Positions 14,305 through 30,122 of a DNA stretch of 64,000 nt are shown here, piece by piece. Origin of the DNA: Apostichopus japonicus (lineage: Eukaryota > Echinodermata > Holothuroidea > Aspidochirotida > Stichopodidae). The notes beneath the pieces are model-generated. The model saw only the letters and a program-made list of their open reading frames with translations, did no database searches and was not told where the DNA came from. Within the stretch, counting starts at the first letter, position 1. Each line of letters opens with the position of its first letter. A program made the position numbers and the translations under genes. The DNA is taken from positions 5,094,499-5,158,498 of the forward strand of contig NC_092565.1 in NCBI RefSeq assembly GCF_037975245.1, given 5' to 3'.

Positions 14305-14402
14305 GCCCGAGAAGTGCCGTTTCCGGTGATCTGGGGGGTTTCAAAACAAGAAATTTTCTTGTACGCTGCGCGCCAACCGATGGTGGCGCTCCGCTTAGAT
14401 AG
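14305..14402 (+). repeat. Subterminal module, copy 3
   Basis: Same block as at 12896 and about 13590, here directly before the right terminus of the element ending at 14445. The core CGCGCCAACC-ATGGTGGCGC can fold into a short hairpin. Confidence 0.8.
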
Positions 14403-14457
14403 TAATTCGCGCCCCCCGGATTTGAAAATCCTGGATACGCGCCTGAATATGTTACAG

Positions 14458-14750
14458 TATGTACGTACTACTACTTCTTAGGTAGGGAACGTAAAATTAT
14501 CACGTACGTAATGCATATTACCTATGTATACGTCATAAAGATTACGTACGTACTTAATAATATTACGTACGTACGTACGTACGTAGTAAATATTACGTAC
14601 GTATGTACGTAGTAAATATTACGTACGTATGTACGTAGTAAATATTACGTACGTACTTAGTAAATATTACGTACGTACGTAGTAAATATTACGTACGTAC
14701 GTTTTAAATATTTGTACGTATGTACGTAGTAAATATTACGTACGTTATAA
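14458..14750. repeat. ACGTACGTA-type minisatellite, right part
   Basis: More regular than the left part: units of about 22-26 bp of the form ACGTACGTATGTACGTAGTAAATATT, at least six in tandem. With the left part it makes an array of about 0.7 kb split by the transposon insertion. Confidence 0.87.
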
Positions 14751-17174
14751 AATAATGATGATAACATATAATATTAAACCTTTTAGCAGAATTTGGCGCA
14801 TGAGTAGATGGATCTTTGTACGTGAAATTAGGCAACCGAACTTGAATGTGGCTGCGAATGTTTCATGCCGCTTCACATTCCTTCCTACTCATCATTTACA
14901 AAGCTAGGGTAAACGAGTGTAGTGTTTGTCACGTGGAATTAGATCTAACCAGGTGTCCCGACTGATGGGAAATTATGCCGTGGCAAGAAAAGGAAGGAGC
15001 CGAGAAGAAGGATGAAGGAGAGTACGAGGGCGGGGGTTGAAGAACCTTCGTTAAACCGACGTCAAATTGTTATAATTAAAATAAAGATGTCGTAAGAAGT
15101 GCAAAACCGTAAAAAAAAGCAAACTTAAATATAATTTTGGGAACCCCCATGGCTATAAAATAAGGCACAAACACAGAACTTAATTAAGACGCCGGCTGTG
15201 AAATTCCGGTATAGTAAGCTAGAGGGGTGGGATGTATAGCAGACACCTAATTGTTGCAAGTATAATGTACTTCGTCAAAGCTATGCACATCTGTTGTGAC
15301 TTTAAGTGTAACAAATTAACTATACATTGTGTACTTTTCTCTGTTCACACGACGGGAGACAGAAATGTTGCAAGCCAGTCACCAGCATGTGTTAAAAGTA
15401 CTATGTAAACGCATTTAATTCATTAATTCAAAGGTGACATATAGATTCATTTTTTATTTGCGAACCCTTCTGACTTCAGATCATTTTAATAACTGAATCT
15501 ATACATTCCACGGTATATGACTGAGCAGAATGGAAAGCGCTCGATCGTATAGGTCTGACGTCATAGGAACAGACTCCCTGTCAATTTGAACACAGCTGGT
15601 TAGGATTACATTATATATACTATTGGCCTATGTATATACATTACATAATCAATTTTTCACTAATTCTCACCGGTAGATTCAATGGAAAGATCGGGTAAAG
15701 ATGACTTATGTGATATAAGTTCATCGTCTTTTCGCTAAAAACGATACATTTGAACAGGTTGTTAACCTTGCACTGCAGTTTAAAGTAGCAACATATTTTC
15801 TGATCCAATTCCGTGACGCGAAATTCAAAGTAGGATTAGCCTAAACCTATACATCCGCTTAATCAAAGTGTTACAGGATACAGAGGCCTACTGTATGTGT
15901 GTATGTATGTACGTATGTAGTTCAGTATGTACGTCTGTATGTGTGCACGTATGCGTATATGTTAGTATGTATGTTTGTGTGTATGTATCGATGGATGGAT
16001 GGATATTTGCTTTAAGAAAGAAGTACATCAAAATCTATCTTTGATTGCTCACCGTAAAAAAAAAAACTAAATTCAGTTCCGCCTATTTTGTAGTGTGTTT
16101 GCCTCTTTCGTCGCTCAATGCAATAATTTTGAAGGTCATTGCTGTTATGACTAGCTTTTAAATTGCGAGTTTAGTTTCCATCGATATATCTACGAGAGCA
16201 TGGACATGGATGTTTGCCGGCATTGTTGTCTAATCTAGCGTACCGATTGTATCCCGCAATGTGTAGTGTGTTAGGGAATGTACTCTTATGGCTGAGGATA
16301 TTGTAAGCAGTAACCTTAGGCTATGATTTACGTTTGATTGACGTCAGTGAAGGCAACCTACTGTTCAAATTGGTAAGAATGGTAGCCCAAGGAACTGATG
16401 TTAAAATCGCATTTAATTGGAGAACCAGTTAATTGACTGTTCTTTGTCGAAAGAACGTGTTGACATTTCTATTGAAGTATATGAATAGCGTGTAGAAGGA
16501 ACAATTAAACCACATTGCGCGGCCCTTTTTTTTTCTATTTGGACCGGTTCCACTAAGCTATAGTTGGCTTACTAGCATGGTAACAGGACCTTATTGTGGA
16601 CGTGTAGACTAAACGGTGCCTTGAACGAATAGAAGTCTCCGGATCGAGTGATGTCCAACTAGATTTATTGTGGGCGAGGACGACACTGAAATCATCCAAG
16701 TGTTTAACTTTCTTGATACAACAAGAAGCCATTTAGGTGGGAGATCGCAAACTTTAATGACCACAGAAGTATAGGCTGTATACGTAAACAAAGAATCATA
16801 TGTTAGGATTCCTTTTGAGCTGATGCAAAAAAAGTCAAATGTCTTGGGTATACAAGCAAGAAACCATCATAATCAAGTCTTAAGAATCCGAAATATCACC
16901 ATGCATGAAATGCCTCCCTCAATTTGCAGCTAATCGTTTCGGTTTATTTGGCTATACACGACATGATCGTCTTGTTCTGTTCAAGAGACAAACATATGCA
17001 ATACATTGGAATGTGCCTTTGTAGCATATTGTATTGGAATGGAAACCTCTGAGGAAGGAATATGTTATATGTATGGCACTTGCGCAATTTAAAGTCTGTT
17101 TTGTTCTCATGAAATCCTGGAATGTACTAGAACACACGTTATGATTACCAAGTCAAGCCAGAAGGGTAGGCCTA

Positions 17175-17177
<3 letters not shown>
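14751..17177. other. No gene recognised
   Basis: Unique AT-rich sequence apart from the GTAT block at 15892-16002. No splice-supported coding frame was found. Confidence 0.6.
15892..16002 (+). repeat. Degenerate (GTAT)n / (GATG)n microsatellite
   Basis: GTATGTATGTACGTATG-type words followed by ATGGATGGATGGAT. Confidence 0.85.

Positions 17178-17251
<74 letters not shown>
17178..17251. repeat. (TA)n microsatellite
   Basis: About 74 bp of TA, followed by AAATATTT repeats to about 17273. Confidence 0.95.
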
Positions 17252-20171
<2,920 letters not shown>

Positions 20172-20772
20172 TTTTTATGGGTTTTTTCGAATTAAAGAGA
20201 TACATGAAAATACATTACAGGGAAATTGTTAAATGAAAACAGAAATTATTTGAACGACACAAATAAGTAAATTCAATAAATTTCGGACTTACCTTTACGT
20301 TTAAATTATCAATTTCTGTCCAGATCGACGATAGACGGTAGGAACGAATAAATGTGGTACATTCTCGATATGCCGATAATCATATTATATCTTGAAGATG
20401 CATCGAACTGGGAAAAAACAAACAAATAATTCATTCCTCTTGAATTGAAAAACACAAATTGAAATTCTTGCTTGCATGCTCTACTTAAAGAAAAATACCG
20501 GTGAATAAAAGTAATGTGTAAGGTTTAGATAGACAAAAAAAAGTGTGTCCATTTTCTTGACAAATATTTGGCCCCTAGGTGTGAATTTTTCTCCAAGGAA
20601 TTAATGCATGTAAATAACTAATTCACATGTCGGAAATCTTCGTTAACAAACATACATCAAGCGAGAGACTGGCGTAGCTTCGAATTGGTCCGTCCCGCGA
20701 GGAATATAAAATTTGGCTAGAGCGATGCCGACTTCCTATACATACATACACACCCTTACACACACATATTTA

Positions 20773-20775
<3 letters not shown>

Positions 20776-20809
<34 letters not shown>
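20776..20809. repeat. Short (TA)n microsatellite
   Basis: About 34 bp of TA after a CATACATACACAC stretch. Confidence 0.93.
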
Positions 20810-20814
<5 letters not shown>

Positions 20815-22354
20815 GTAATTCAAGAGTCTATATAGGTAAACTTATTTTAGGTGTTTTATTATATATTCTTAAAGTATATAATAATATAATCTGGCACTTC
20901 CCCATGTGGAATGTCAACCATATTTATTATGAAGGGGTAAATACCTTTAAGACGTTTAGCCTGTGTGAATTCTTGCCCTAAAACCATGCATGCACGCGAT
21001 CTTATAATTTTGTCATTCCGGGGGACTTTTTTGAATATCACCCCTAGAGTTTCTTAAAATCATCCGATGATATTTATTTGCTAACATTATTTTTCGTGTC
21101 TAAATGCTTAGTTGAATTGCAAAGGTATTTTCACGTCCCATTCATCTTACAAACTGAGCTTATTGATTTCAGTGAGACAAACGTAATTATTTTGTGCGAA
21201 TAACGTAATTATGGAAGAGCACCCTCTAAAATATTTAGGTCATATTATATGCGTTAATTATCCCACTTACGTACATACATGTGTGCTTGTGTGCGTGCGT
21301 GTGCTTGTATTTCACGTTTACAACGATTTTGTATTCAATTATTAATATCTCGAAAACGAAACGTAAGAATTAAGTGCAAATTTCACTAGGATGCTTATAA
21401 AAAAAAAATTTTTTTAAATAACATTTCATAAATTTGCCTCCGGACAGCTGGAGTATCCGTTTTGACTGCATGAATGATCTAGTTGGACTTAGCTCTTATA
21501 CATGTAATATTTTATTTTTTGATAGTGTAAGTCAAAAGAAGCGTTTTGAAATAAATTAGTAATGTTAGCTCAGCAAAAACCCCGATAGACTAATATGTCT
21601 TACATGAAAAAGAAATGTCAGATCATCCATCTTGAAATCAGAATGTCGATTGAGTGACCAATTCATGAAGACGTTTAAAGCTAGATTAATAACCTATATA
21701 GAGTTCTGGATAAATAAATGACCAGAGGAAGAATATTATCATTGATCTTTTTCTAGAAAAAATAATAAGAGAGGAAAATTTGAATGCCAGCAATGATTCT
21801 GAAATGTAAAATCTTGGAAATGCTACATAAAGGCTATACAGTTACGTCATCTCCTCAATGAAATGCCTTAATGTTAATATTAATCTATTGGATTATAATA
21901 AATTAAATTGACCCAAAACATAGTATTTTAACTTCAGATGGCAAACAGAAAATACTTTGGATGATATTCAATACCCTTTGACCCTGACAAAAATAATAAC
22001 ATTTTAATACCATGTCATTTGAGGCCATAAAAACATCTTTTGTATTCTCATGGAGTTTTGTGTTGCATTTGAGGAACTGCCCTAATATGAACTGTGTATA
22101 TAGACTTAAATGATGAACCGAACTGGTAAAAACATACAAACTTCATATCTCAAAAGTAATATTGTATATAGATGTTGTGTATTCAGTAGTCAGATTAATC
22201 TGTAAGTGTTCGGCATTTTATCATCAACACAGGATTTATTACGGGATTTTTATTTCCCGATTTCAAAATGACACACAGTAATCTATAATCTATAGAGATG
22301 AAGACAAGGGGCGTCGAGAGTATGTCATCGTGGTCACCAGTTTGTCTTCATTTA

Positions 22355-22359
<5 letters not shown>

Positions 22360-22393
<34 letters not shown>

Positions 22394-22624
22394 ATCGTAA
22401 TGAGTATATATATATATACGATATAATATATATCGTAATGAGTATATATATATATGAGTATATATATATATTACGATATAATATATATCGTAATGAGTAT
22501 AATATATATCGTAATATGTATATATATATATATGGTATCGTAATGAGTATAATATATATCGTAATATGTATATATATATATATGAGTATATATATATATT
22601 ACGATATAATATATATCGTAATGA

Positions 22625-22678
<54 letters not shown>
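22360..22678. repeat. Compound TA / GTAATGAG microsatellite
   Basis: TA runs are interrupted by repeated blocks ATCGTAATGAGTATA and ATTACGATATAATATAT. The blocks are arranged as palindromes around AATAT. It ends in about 50 bp of pure TA. Confidence 0.92.
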
Positions 22679-22680
<2 letters not shown>

Positions 22681-24529
22681 CAAAAGCAATACAGTATGAA
22701 TAAATGAGACCTTTGTATACCCTTACATATATAACATACTAAAAATATGTTTTTGGACCTGCAGAATACATATAGGCCTACTAATATTACTTATTTCTTT
22801 TATTTCTGCTTGGTTTTCGTTATAGTTTCGTTGGGAAATGTAAATGCTATGTCATAGCTAAAATCCTGCCTAAATTCAGCCTTTAAAAATACCTTAACCA
22901 TTAACGTAAGTATAGCCTATATCGAAAACGAAGAAAGACGCTAGTCAGTTGAAAGAATAGTCCAGGTCAAAAGTTTTTGGAAAATTAAAGAGAATCATAT
23001 TCGAAGCATTCTGGTGAATTTGCATCCAATTCATATGAACCGTTTTTGAGATATTAACACTTGAAGTTGCCACTTTTCGTACCAAAAGTGAACTTGAAGC
23101 GAATGCAGGGGTGTGATGTTTGTCATTGTTGCACAATGACAAATAATGTTTTGCTTCTTTTTTTTTTGAATTTACGTCCAATTTTATACTCCAAAATTGG
23201 ATGTATCCATGATCGGTGAATGTACCAAAGGCATTTGCATTTAATAAATTTCACCAACTAGTTACCATGTCCAACTCAAGGTCTAAGCAATAGACTGAGA
23301 AATAAAGAAAACTACGGAATTGTTGTCAGTACTTCAGCTGCTAATATCTCAACAAGGGTACATATGGATTGAATGCAAATTTCGCAATATTGCTTAGATT
23401 ATATTCCTCTTTTAACATAACAAAAAGAAATTTTGACCTGGACTATCCTTTGAGGTGAAACGATTGAGTGAACAGTTGAGTTTCTTTCGATGGGCTTTAT
23501 TTTCAGAGGACGTTCATGTGAGTTATGTCATGCCTATATACTCCGCGGCGACATCATCTTACGATGTTTACGTACACAAAGTTGTTTATATAAATTCATA
23601 TATAAATTTATATAAAAAAATCAGTTGTTACTATAAAGTTTACCCATTCGATCTATCTGTCTGTTATAGTTGAGTCTCATGCATTGCAGACGCGTAGGAA
23701 TTTAACTTTGTTACGTGAGGAAATTGTCACTTGACTCAGGCGAGAATTAACCTAGGACTTCTCAATTTATCAGTCCAGGGTTAAACGAAATGTGACCCAC
23801 ATTTAGGAAATGCTGGGAAGGTTTTGCAAATAATTTTGCAAGGATTGGTAAAATTTCCCTTGAGAAATTTATGTCATTTCTGAAATTAAAAATGTCATTC
23901 TTTCTTTCGTTCATACATGTTTATACCAACTAATGGAAGATAGAGAGAACCGATTATTGTATCATGCACTAAAGTAAGTGTTCATAGGGCGTTATTTTAA
24001 AGACAAGTCGCAAGGTAAAACAATTATCTCTCACTGATGACAGTACTTATAAGCATCCAGATAATATTAATCAATAATCAGGCAGTTATTTCCACGACGC
24101 TTAAGTAAGCGACCACGGATGTGTGAGAAGCCCGCATATAGGCTTATGGATACAAATTTCACGTACGATGGCTTCCAATTCAACATTTGAACTCAAATTT
24201 GGAATCTTTTGAATTAAGAAAGTCATTTCAGATGGGAAAACCGTTGACTGGACAGGGGGGAGGATATGCGAATAATTGGCGAAACTACACTTTCAATCGC
24301 ACTGCAGTAAATTTTTTTTGAAACAAGCAACAGTGACAAACAGGTTTATTTCCTACTATAGTCTACCTCACATGAAAAATGAGAAGGACCTACTAAAGGA
24401 AATGGAAGGAATCCAACTCAGCTGTTTGTTACTACATTCATGCCTGAAGAGAAGGGTTAGGGGGAATACAGCAAGACCCGGGAGCGGGTCCGGGTTCCGG
24501 GTACTTATTGGAGCCTGGAGAAACTATTA

Positions 24530-24532
<3 letters not shown>

Positions 24533-24612
<80 letters not shown>
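24533..24612. repeat. (TA)n microsatellite with one GT interruption
   Basis: About 80 bp of TA with a single TATG interruption near 24575. Confidence 0.95.
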
Positions 24613-24617
<5 letters not shown>

Positions 24618-26468
24618 TCGCATGCAAAAAAAGTACAGTATTAATAGGCTGAAAAGGATATTATGTATTAAATATCCGTTTAAAACAACCGCCTGTACCA
24701 ACTTGTGCGGGCTTCCCGGAAACTTTGCGTGAGAGATCACCGGGCAACCTATTCCTGTCAATAAAATGTCCACTCTTCTTCACAAGTTTCAAAGTACATT
24801 AAACTTGTTGATTTCATAACTGCGTAATTTTTTCTTCATGTCTAGACAACTATACGAGAGAAGGATCTCGTCTATCTTACCGCCCTTCACCTAACGGATT
24901 AACGCTATACTTGCTCTAAAGTGAGCGACGTGAGCAATTCGAGACTGCATTAGTGTTTTGAGATATGGTTCCCGCCGTGAAATCTTCTTAATGCTGCTAT
25001 TTAACCTGTCACTTTTGAACGCAATTTCCTATGTGCACCATTTTCGTTTTAGGTTCGGACTCCCTAAGGCCGTCTAGGGTCCGGGCGTTGCACCCTCAAA
25101 CCCCTGGCATCACGCCGTTGCCATATACATTCATCAGATTTCAACAACCATCAAATTGAAACTAAAACTCATTATCTTCCATGTAGAACATGCTATATTG
25201 AAGAATTTCAAATATTCTCTTGCAACATGAAAAGTTATATCACTTGTACTTTCATTATTTTAAGTACAACTGTTTCTTAAAAAAAAAACTACCACGCTCT
25301 GTGCCACCGTTTCCCTATGCGTCGAAATATGTAACCATGTAACCATGATGTAGTTGTGTCTATGGAATCGTACTATGTACTAAGGGTCTCTTGAATAAGA
25401 ACATATATATACAAATGAACTTTTCCGGAAAAGCACGGGACCTTTGTTTCTCACAATTAATGCGATGGAAGATATATTGTTCTCGCTAACAAGAGGTTTT
25501 GAATTTATAAGCCATTAAGTTTAAATATAGACAGTGCATATATATATTTAGCATTTAGCTTTAACGTCGTTCCTTCACACCTGCCAACTACTACGTCGGA
25601 AGAGGGACTTGAATCCCTGGTCGGACTATATAGGAGTGCAGGGCTCTATAGATTTTATATCTGTGTGCATGCATGGTTCCGTCTTTAATTGCATATACAG
25701 CGTATATATATGTGAGTTGGTTCTTTCATAATGACAACCTCTATAGGAATGCCATGATAGCAAACCAAATTTTGTGCATTCCAAGAAGACTTCCGCAGTC
25801 ATCTTGCCGGATATAATGGATAAAGTCGTAGACCTGAGAAATCTAAGCCATGTCAAACATTTGACACTGGCAAGTTATGAAGCATTAATAAACAACAGAT
25901 GCGCAACTCCTAATAATACAACCTTGCAGCTGACCGACTATGGAATGCGCCTAGTAAACAAATAGTTCTTTCTGTAAATGGAGACACCTTTTAGTTATAT
26001 ATATGTATATATGCATGCTCCTCCTACTCTTCCCGCCACATCTGCCTATACCCCTTCCTTCATTTATCCCTCCAAATATGCCAGACCTGTGAATCAGGTG
26101 ACGCAATTGTGCGGTCAGAGGTCGAGACTGGATCAAGTGGTTTGGTTTTCGTGGCCAGGATCTACAATGGGTGACTTTTCTTAAAAAAGTAGCCAACTTC
26201 TATCAGGGAGTTGTTATGGAACAACTCCCTGCTTCTATGGCCAGGAAAAAAACACTCATTCGATCGCTTCTCGACCTTTGTAAATCTTTTGTTTCTGATG
26301 ACAGCGGGTTTGTTACCCTGATCCCATGATCAACCAGAAATAGGTAGACCTAATTACCAGGAGAATAAATACGGTCATACACAACACTCCTTCGCTTCTC
26401 GACTTTTTTTCCAAGCTTAGGCCATGTGTTAGCTCATGTTCCTGGTTACAGCGGGAATGTTACCCTGA
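24613..26468. other. No gene recognised
   Basis: Unique sequence. A 63-codon plus frame at 25774-25965 is not repeat-derived but has no recognised family and no clear splice support. Confidence 0.5.
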
Positions 26469-26476
26469 CTTCATGA

Positions 26477-26840
26477 CAAGGGCGTAGGAACCGGGGGGGC
26501 TGGGGGGGGGGCGCCAGCCCCCCAGTGAAAAACGTGGAGGGGCGGAAGTATCATTCCGCCCCCCCGCTTCGCAGGTCAGAAAACCCCTTTTTCATTTCCA
26601 AATGAGAAAAAAATCTCATTTGGAGCACCAAATTGCATCTAAGGCCAGGTGAAAATACAAAATTAAGTTTACAAAATGGAGTGGGTGTTGAAGTGTGCTA
26701 TATTGCACCAAATTGCATCTGAGGCCACCTGGAAATGCAAAAAAATCCAAAGGGGGAGGGGAAAACCCCCTCCCCCAGGCCGGCCATCATTCTTCAGCCC
26801 CCCCCCCCCCCCCACTCAAAAGTATCTTCCTACGCCACTG
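26477..26840. mobile_element. hAT-like MITE, 364 bp
   Basis: The left end CAAGGGCGTAGGAACC and right end TTCCTACGCCACTG are imperfect inverted repeats. They are flanked by a perfect 8-bp duplication CTTCATGA (26469-26476 and 26841-26848). The interior is G/C-run rich (C run near 26800) with no coding capacity. It fits a non-autonomous hAT element. Confidence 0.85.
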
Positions 26841-26929
26841 CTTCATGATGTACCAGATATACGAGAAATTTCATCTCAGTGAAGATGCTGTAACTTTCTC
26901 AAACGGTCGGCTCCGCAAAGACAACAAAA

Positions 26930-27500
26930 ATGCATAAATAAACACAAGTAAACACACACCAAGCAAACTAACAGATAGACAGACAGAAATGAAAGCTTAA
27001 AACTATAGTGTTCGAAACTGTAAATATGTCTATGAGCAATAGTTGCAACCACGCACGAAACAATGAAAACGTACAAAACATACACAAAATATTAGACGAA
27101 ACGGACGGGACCCACGAAACACAGCAATAAAGGGGAAACTGCAAAAAGTAACTTAAAGGCAAATAAATTGTGTAACCAGGAAAATGAACACGAAAAAAAA
27201 ACGAAATAAAGTAGTGCATGTAAAAATACAAAAACGTACGAAACAACACAACAAAAGGATTGCATCAGCACGAAAAGAACAAAGCATATATGGATGGAAA
27301 CAAAAGAATAAGACAAAGGAATAAATGAAAAATATAAATAATTAAATAAAACATACGAAACAAGGAAACATAAGAAGAAGAACACAGATCTTACGAAACA
27401 AACCAATCGAATGCTATATAACACGGGCAAATGCAATGATACACGAAAGAACATCAACATGAAACTTAATTAGGTAAATGAAAATATTCGAAACCGAAGA
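26930..27500 (+). repeat. AC/GA-skewed low-complexity block
   Basis: The plus strand is poor in T, with recurrent ACGAAACA and AAAATACA words. The minus strand appears as long Phe/Cys/Ser/Val frames with the look of membrane proteins, but codon content simply follows the base skew. No clean period was found. Confidence 0.7.
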
Positions 27501-27529
27501 AACGAATACAAAACCCAACGCATGCAAAT

Positions 27530-27586
27530 CCATAGATTTCTATAGAAATCTATAGAAATCTATAGAATTCTATAGAAATCTATAGT
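27530..27586. repeat. Tandem palindromic TTCTATAGAA repeats
   Basis: Five tandem copies of about 12 bp, AGAAATCTATAG, each self-complementary. Confidence 0.9.
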
Positions 27587-29504
27587 CTTCCCCCAAATTT
27601 GAAATTCTTGCCAAATGTTAATATTTTTAAACGCAATATGAAAACTTATATATTTTGTTTAGATGTCTGATATTTATTTGTCTATCTTTTTGCCGTCCTT
27701 AATGTGCTTTTGGATATTTACCGTTTTTCTACTGCATAATATTTTATATATGTATTATTTTGTATTGAAGGCTCCTCTGGAAAGCAGTGCTTCTGCACTG
27801 AGCAGGACTACCTCCATTAAAGATGACAGTAATAAAAAATATAGAAGGAATTGACGATAGTAAACACATGGTAGCATTGGCTCCATGGTTTAACGGCGTG
27901 TCGCTATTGCCATATGCTGTGGGGGGGGGGGACGGGTGCGGGGGTGTGTTAGGCTGTGTAAACTGAATCCAGGATATATTGTGGATCCAGTATCCAGCCT
28001 ATCCTGAATCCAGGATATAGGAGTGCGCACTATATAGCTGCGACCCTGGGGATACTCGGAAACTATGTAGACTGGGGATATAAGACAAACTTCATTCTTC
28101 TTCCCCATCATCCCCCATTTTCGCTCCCATTAAAACAAACAAAGTTTCCTACATCACAGATATATTCGATGTAATAATGGGTTATTTGTTGATTGATAAA
28201 CTATGTTGCATTTTATGACTATAGTTGTCATCCTTCCTCGTGAGGCTCGTGTCAATTTTGGTCAATTAAATTAATCTTATTTTGTCTCTTTTCAGCTATC
28301 TTATCCTTCTTTTAACGTTGAATCAGTTTGTGACCAACTTCAAGACTATCTCCAGCTTTAACTTTCCTTTTTTTTCCTTTTTTTTTCTTTTTTTTTTCTC
28401 ATACGAAAAATGAAGCAAACATTTGAAATGCTGGAATCGCACTTTTTGTGTTCTGTTGCTAGACAAATCGTAAGATCAGTATAGACGCACATTGTGACAT
28501 AGCTATATAATACCTTCTGTCAATATTTACGTGCGTAGAAACTATTAACCCTTGTAACTGTCACTACCCCCACCGGTTTGTTTACAAGTTTCCTATCGAC
28601 GGCGATTAACTCGACAGCAATAGCCATAAATCTCTCGAAAAGCCGTCGACTTTTAAAAAGAGAGAGTGCGGAAGAATTTCCAGGTGTTTGCTCCGCCCAT
28701 TTACCACTCTCCATAGTCAAATGCCATACTCGAAATGATTGGCAAGTTGAGCGTGCTGCCAGTTTGCACGAAGGGTCAAGGGTCAATATAAAAACAACCA
28801 CTTAATGTCACTTAAGCACATTCCATCTTATAACGCTGGATTTAGATACTAGCGAAAGAATTTGGTTTTTGATTGATCGATCGACCCAAGAGTATATCTA
28901 CTGCGTGGCTCGTAAAAACTCGTCAATGAATGCCAGATATATGGCTGGGAATTGTCGGGTATTTAAGAATGGATTGGGGTGCGTTACCCCCCACGAACGG
29001 GTGAAAAAAGGGTATTTTTGTCAGGCCTACGGTTATAAAAATCTCGGGGAGACATTAAGTTCATGGTCAGTCCAACAACAGGTTAGTCGTCGGTTAAAAA
29101 ATACCAGACCCGTTGGACGGAATCGGCCTTTCGGTATTTCGTATTTTAGGTAAGCTTTAAAAAGTTATTGATTACAGTACTATGTGATGAATCCTGTTGT
29201 TTCGTGACAACCGCTGTCGAAGAATGTGTGCACAACAGATGGTGAGGTGTTGTATAACATTAAGTAAACAAGATATAGTCTCATCAGGCGAAGGTAGGAA
29301 TTAAAACTGAGATATATACTGTCACAGATTCACAAATTCAAATCATTTGCCAAGGTTCTTTCTATTGGTCAGTGTGTGGGTGATATCTGCTGCTGAGTTT
29401 CATTGTGTCACTGGAAGAAGTCTTCAATTGTATAGAGGGAACCACTGATGCCGCCTTGAAACTGAAAATGAAGTACCAATTTATTTTTTTGTCGTTTCCA
29501 TTGC
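27587..29504. other. No gene recognised
   Basis: Contains a G-run near 27921, repeats of TGAATCCAGGATAT around 27964-28020 and a poly-T stretch at 28368-28400. Frames near 28520-29150 lack recognisable homology. Confidence 0.55.
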
Positions 29505-29672
29505 AAATCAATGGGTGAGATGAGGTAATAGGTGAGGTGTGGTCTTGGGTGATATGTGCTAAAGGGCCGTTGAGATTTGGTATGATAGGGTGATTTATGT
29601 GGTTATGGGTGAAATGAAGTAATGGGTGAAATGTGTTAACCGTTATATGTGGTAATGGGTGAAGTGTATGGC
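29505..29672 (+). repeat. Imperfect TAATGGGTGAAATG-type minisatellite
   Basis: Degenerate repeats of a 14-25-bp G-rich motif (GGGTGA(A/T)ATG with GGTAATG). A C-poor plus strand opens long minus frames that are not genes. Confidence 0.7.
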
Positions 29673-29676
29673 AAGC

Positions 29677-29794
<118 letters not shown>

Positions 29795-30026
29795 GACAAA
29801 CATCGCATAATGTATCATCGTATTAATTCGAATATATACGCGTATTAAATCAGACAATAACTGGCATGTCTTAATATAGCTTTCACAAACGACGTTCGAG
29901 AGTTATCGCATTTTAGCCTCGCCAGTGCAATAAATGAGAGTTTGTAAAGTTAGTCTCTATTGACGTACATCCATATGGTAGGCCATACGGGAAATAATTG
30001 CTGATTTAATGTCCGTATGAACTACA

Positions 30027-30122
30027 ATTATTACCGGTAATAATTCTATTTAATACCGGCATTAATTCTCAGCCAATCAGCTTTATATGCCGGTATTAAA
30101 TAGAGTTAATACCGGCATTAAA
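30027..30122. repeat. Palindromic element with TTAATACCGGCAT arms
   Basis: Arms of about 36 bp (30027-30062 and 30087-30122) are near-complements, each carrying ATTTAATACCGGCAT. They enclose a 24-bp loop with AGCCAATCAGC. It may be a small MITE or a foldback remnant. Confidence 0.8.

Larger units (their letters stand above)
12356..14445. mobile_element. Inverted-repeat DNA element inside the ACGTACGTA array
   Basis: Left end CAGGTGCGTATCCAGG and right end CCTGGATACGCGCCTG are inverted repeats with one mismatch. They are flanked by the direct repeat AATAT (12351-12355 and 14446-14450). No transposase frame is visible. The interior is a mosaic: G/C runs, a purine-rich block, an internal terminus-like CGCTACGCGCCTG near 13045 and the nested element 13378-13756. 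The 5-bp duplication is shorter than usual for hAT elements, so the superfamily is left open; two unrelated element ends could also give this picture. Confidence 0.6.

Noticed and set aside
26876-27460. Apparent multi-pass membrane proteins on the minus strand
   Set aside because: Phe/Cys/Ser/Val content follows directly from the T-poor plus strand; frames overlap each other and match no family.
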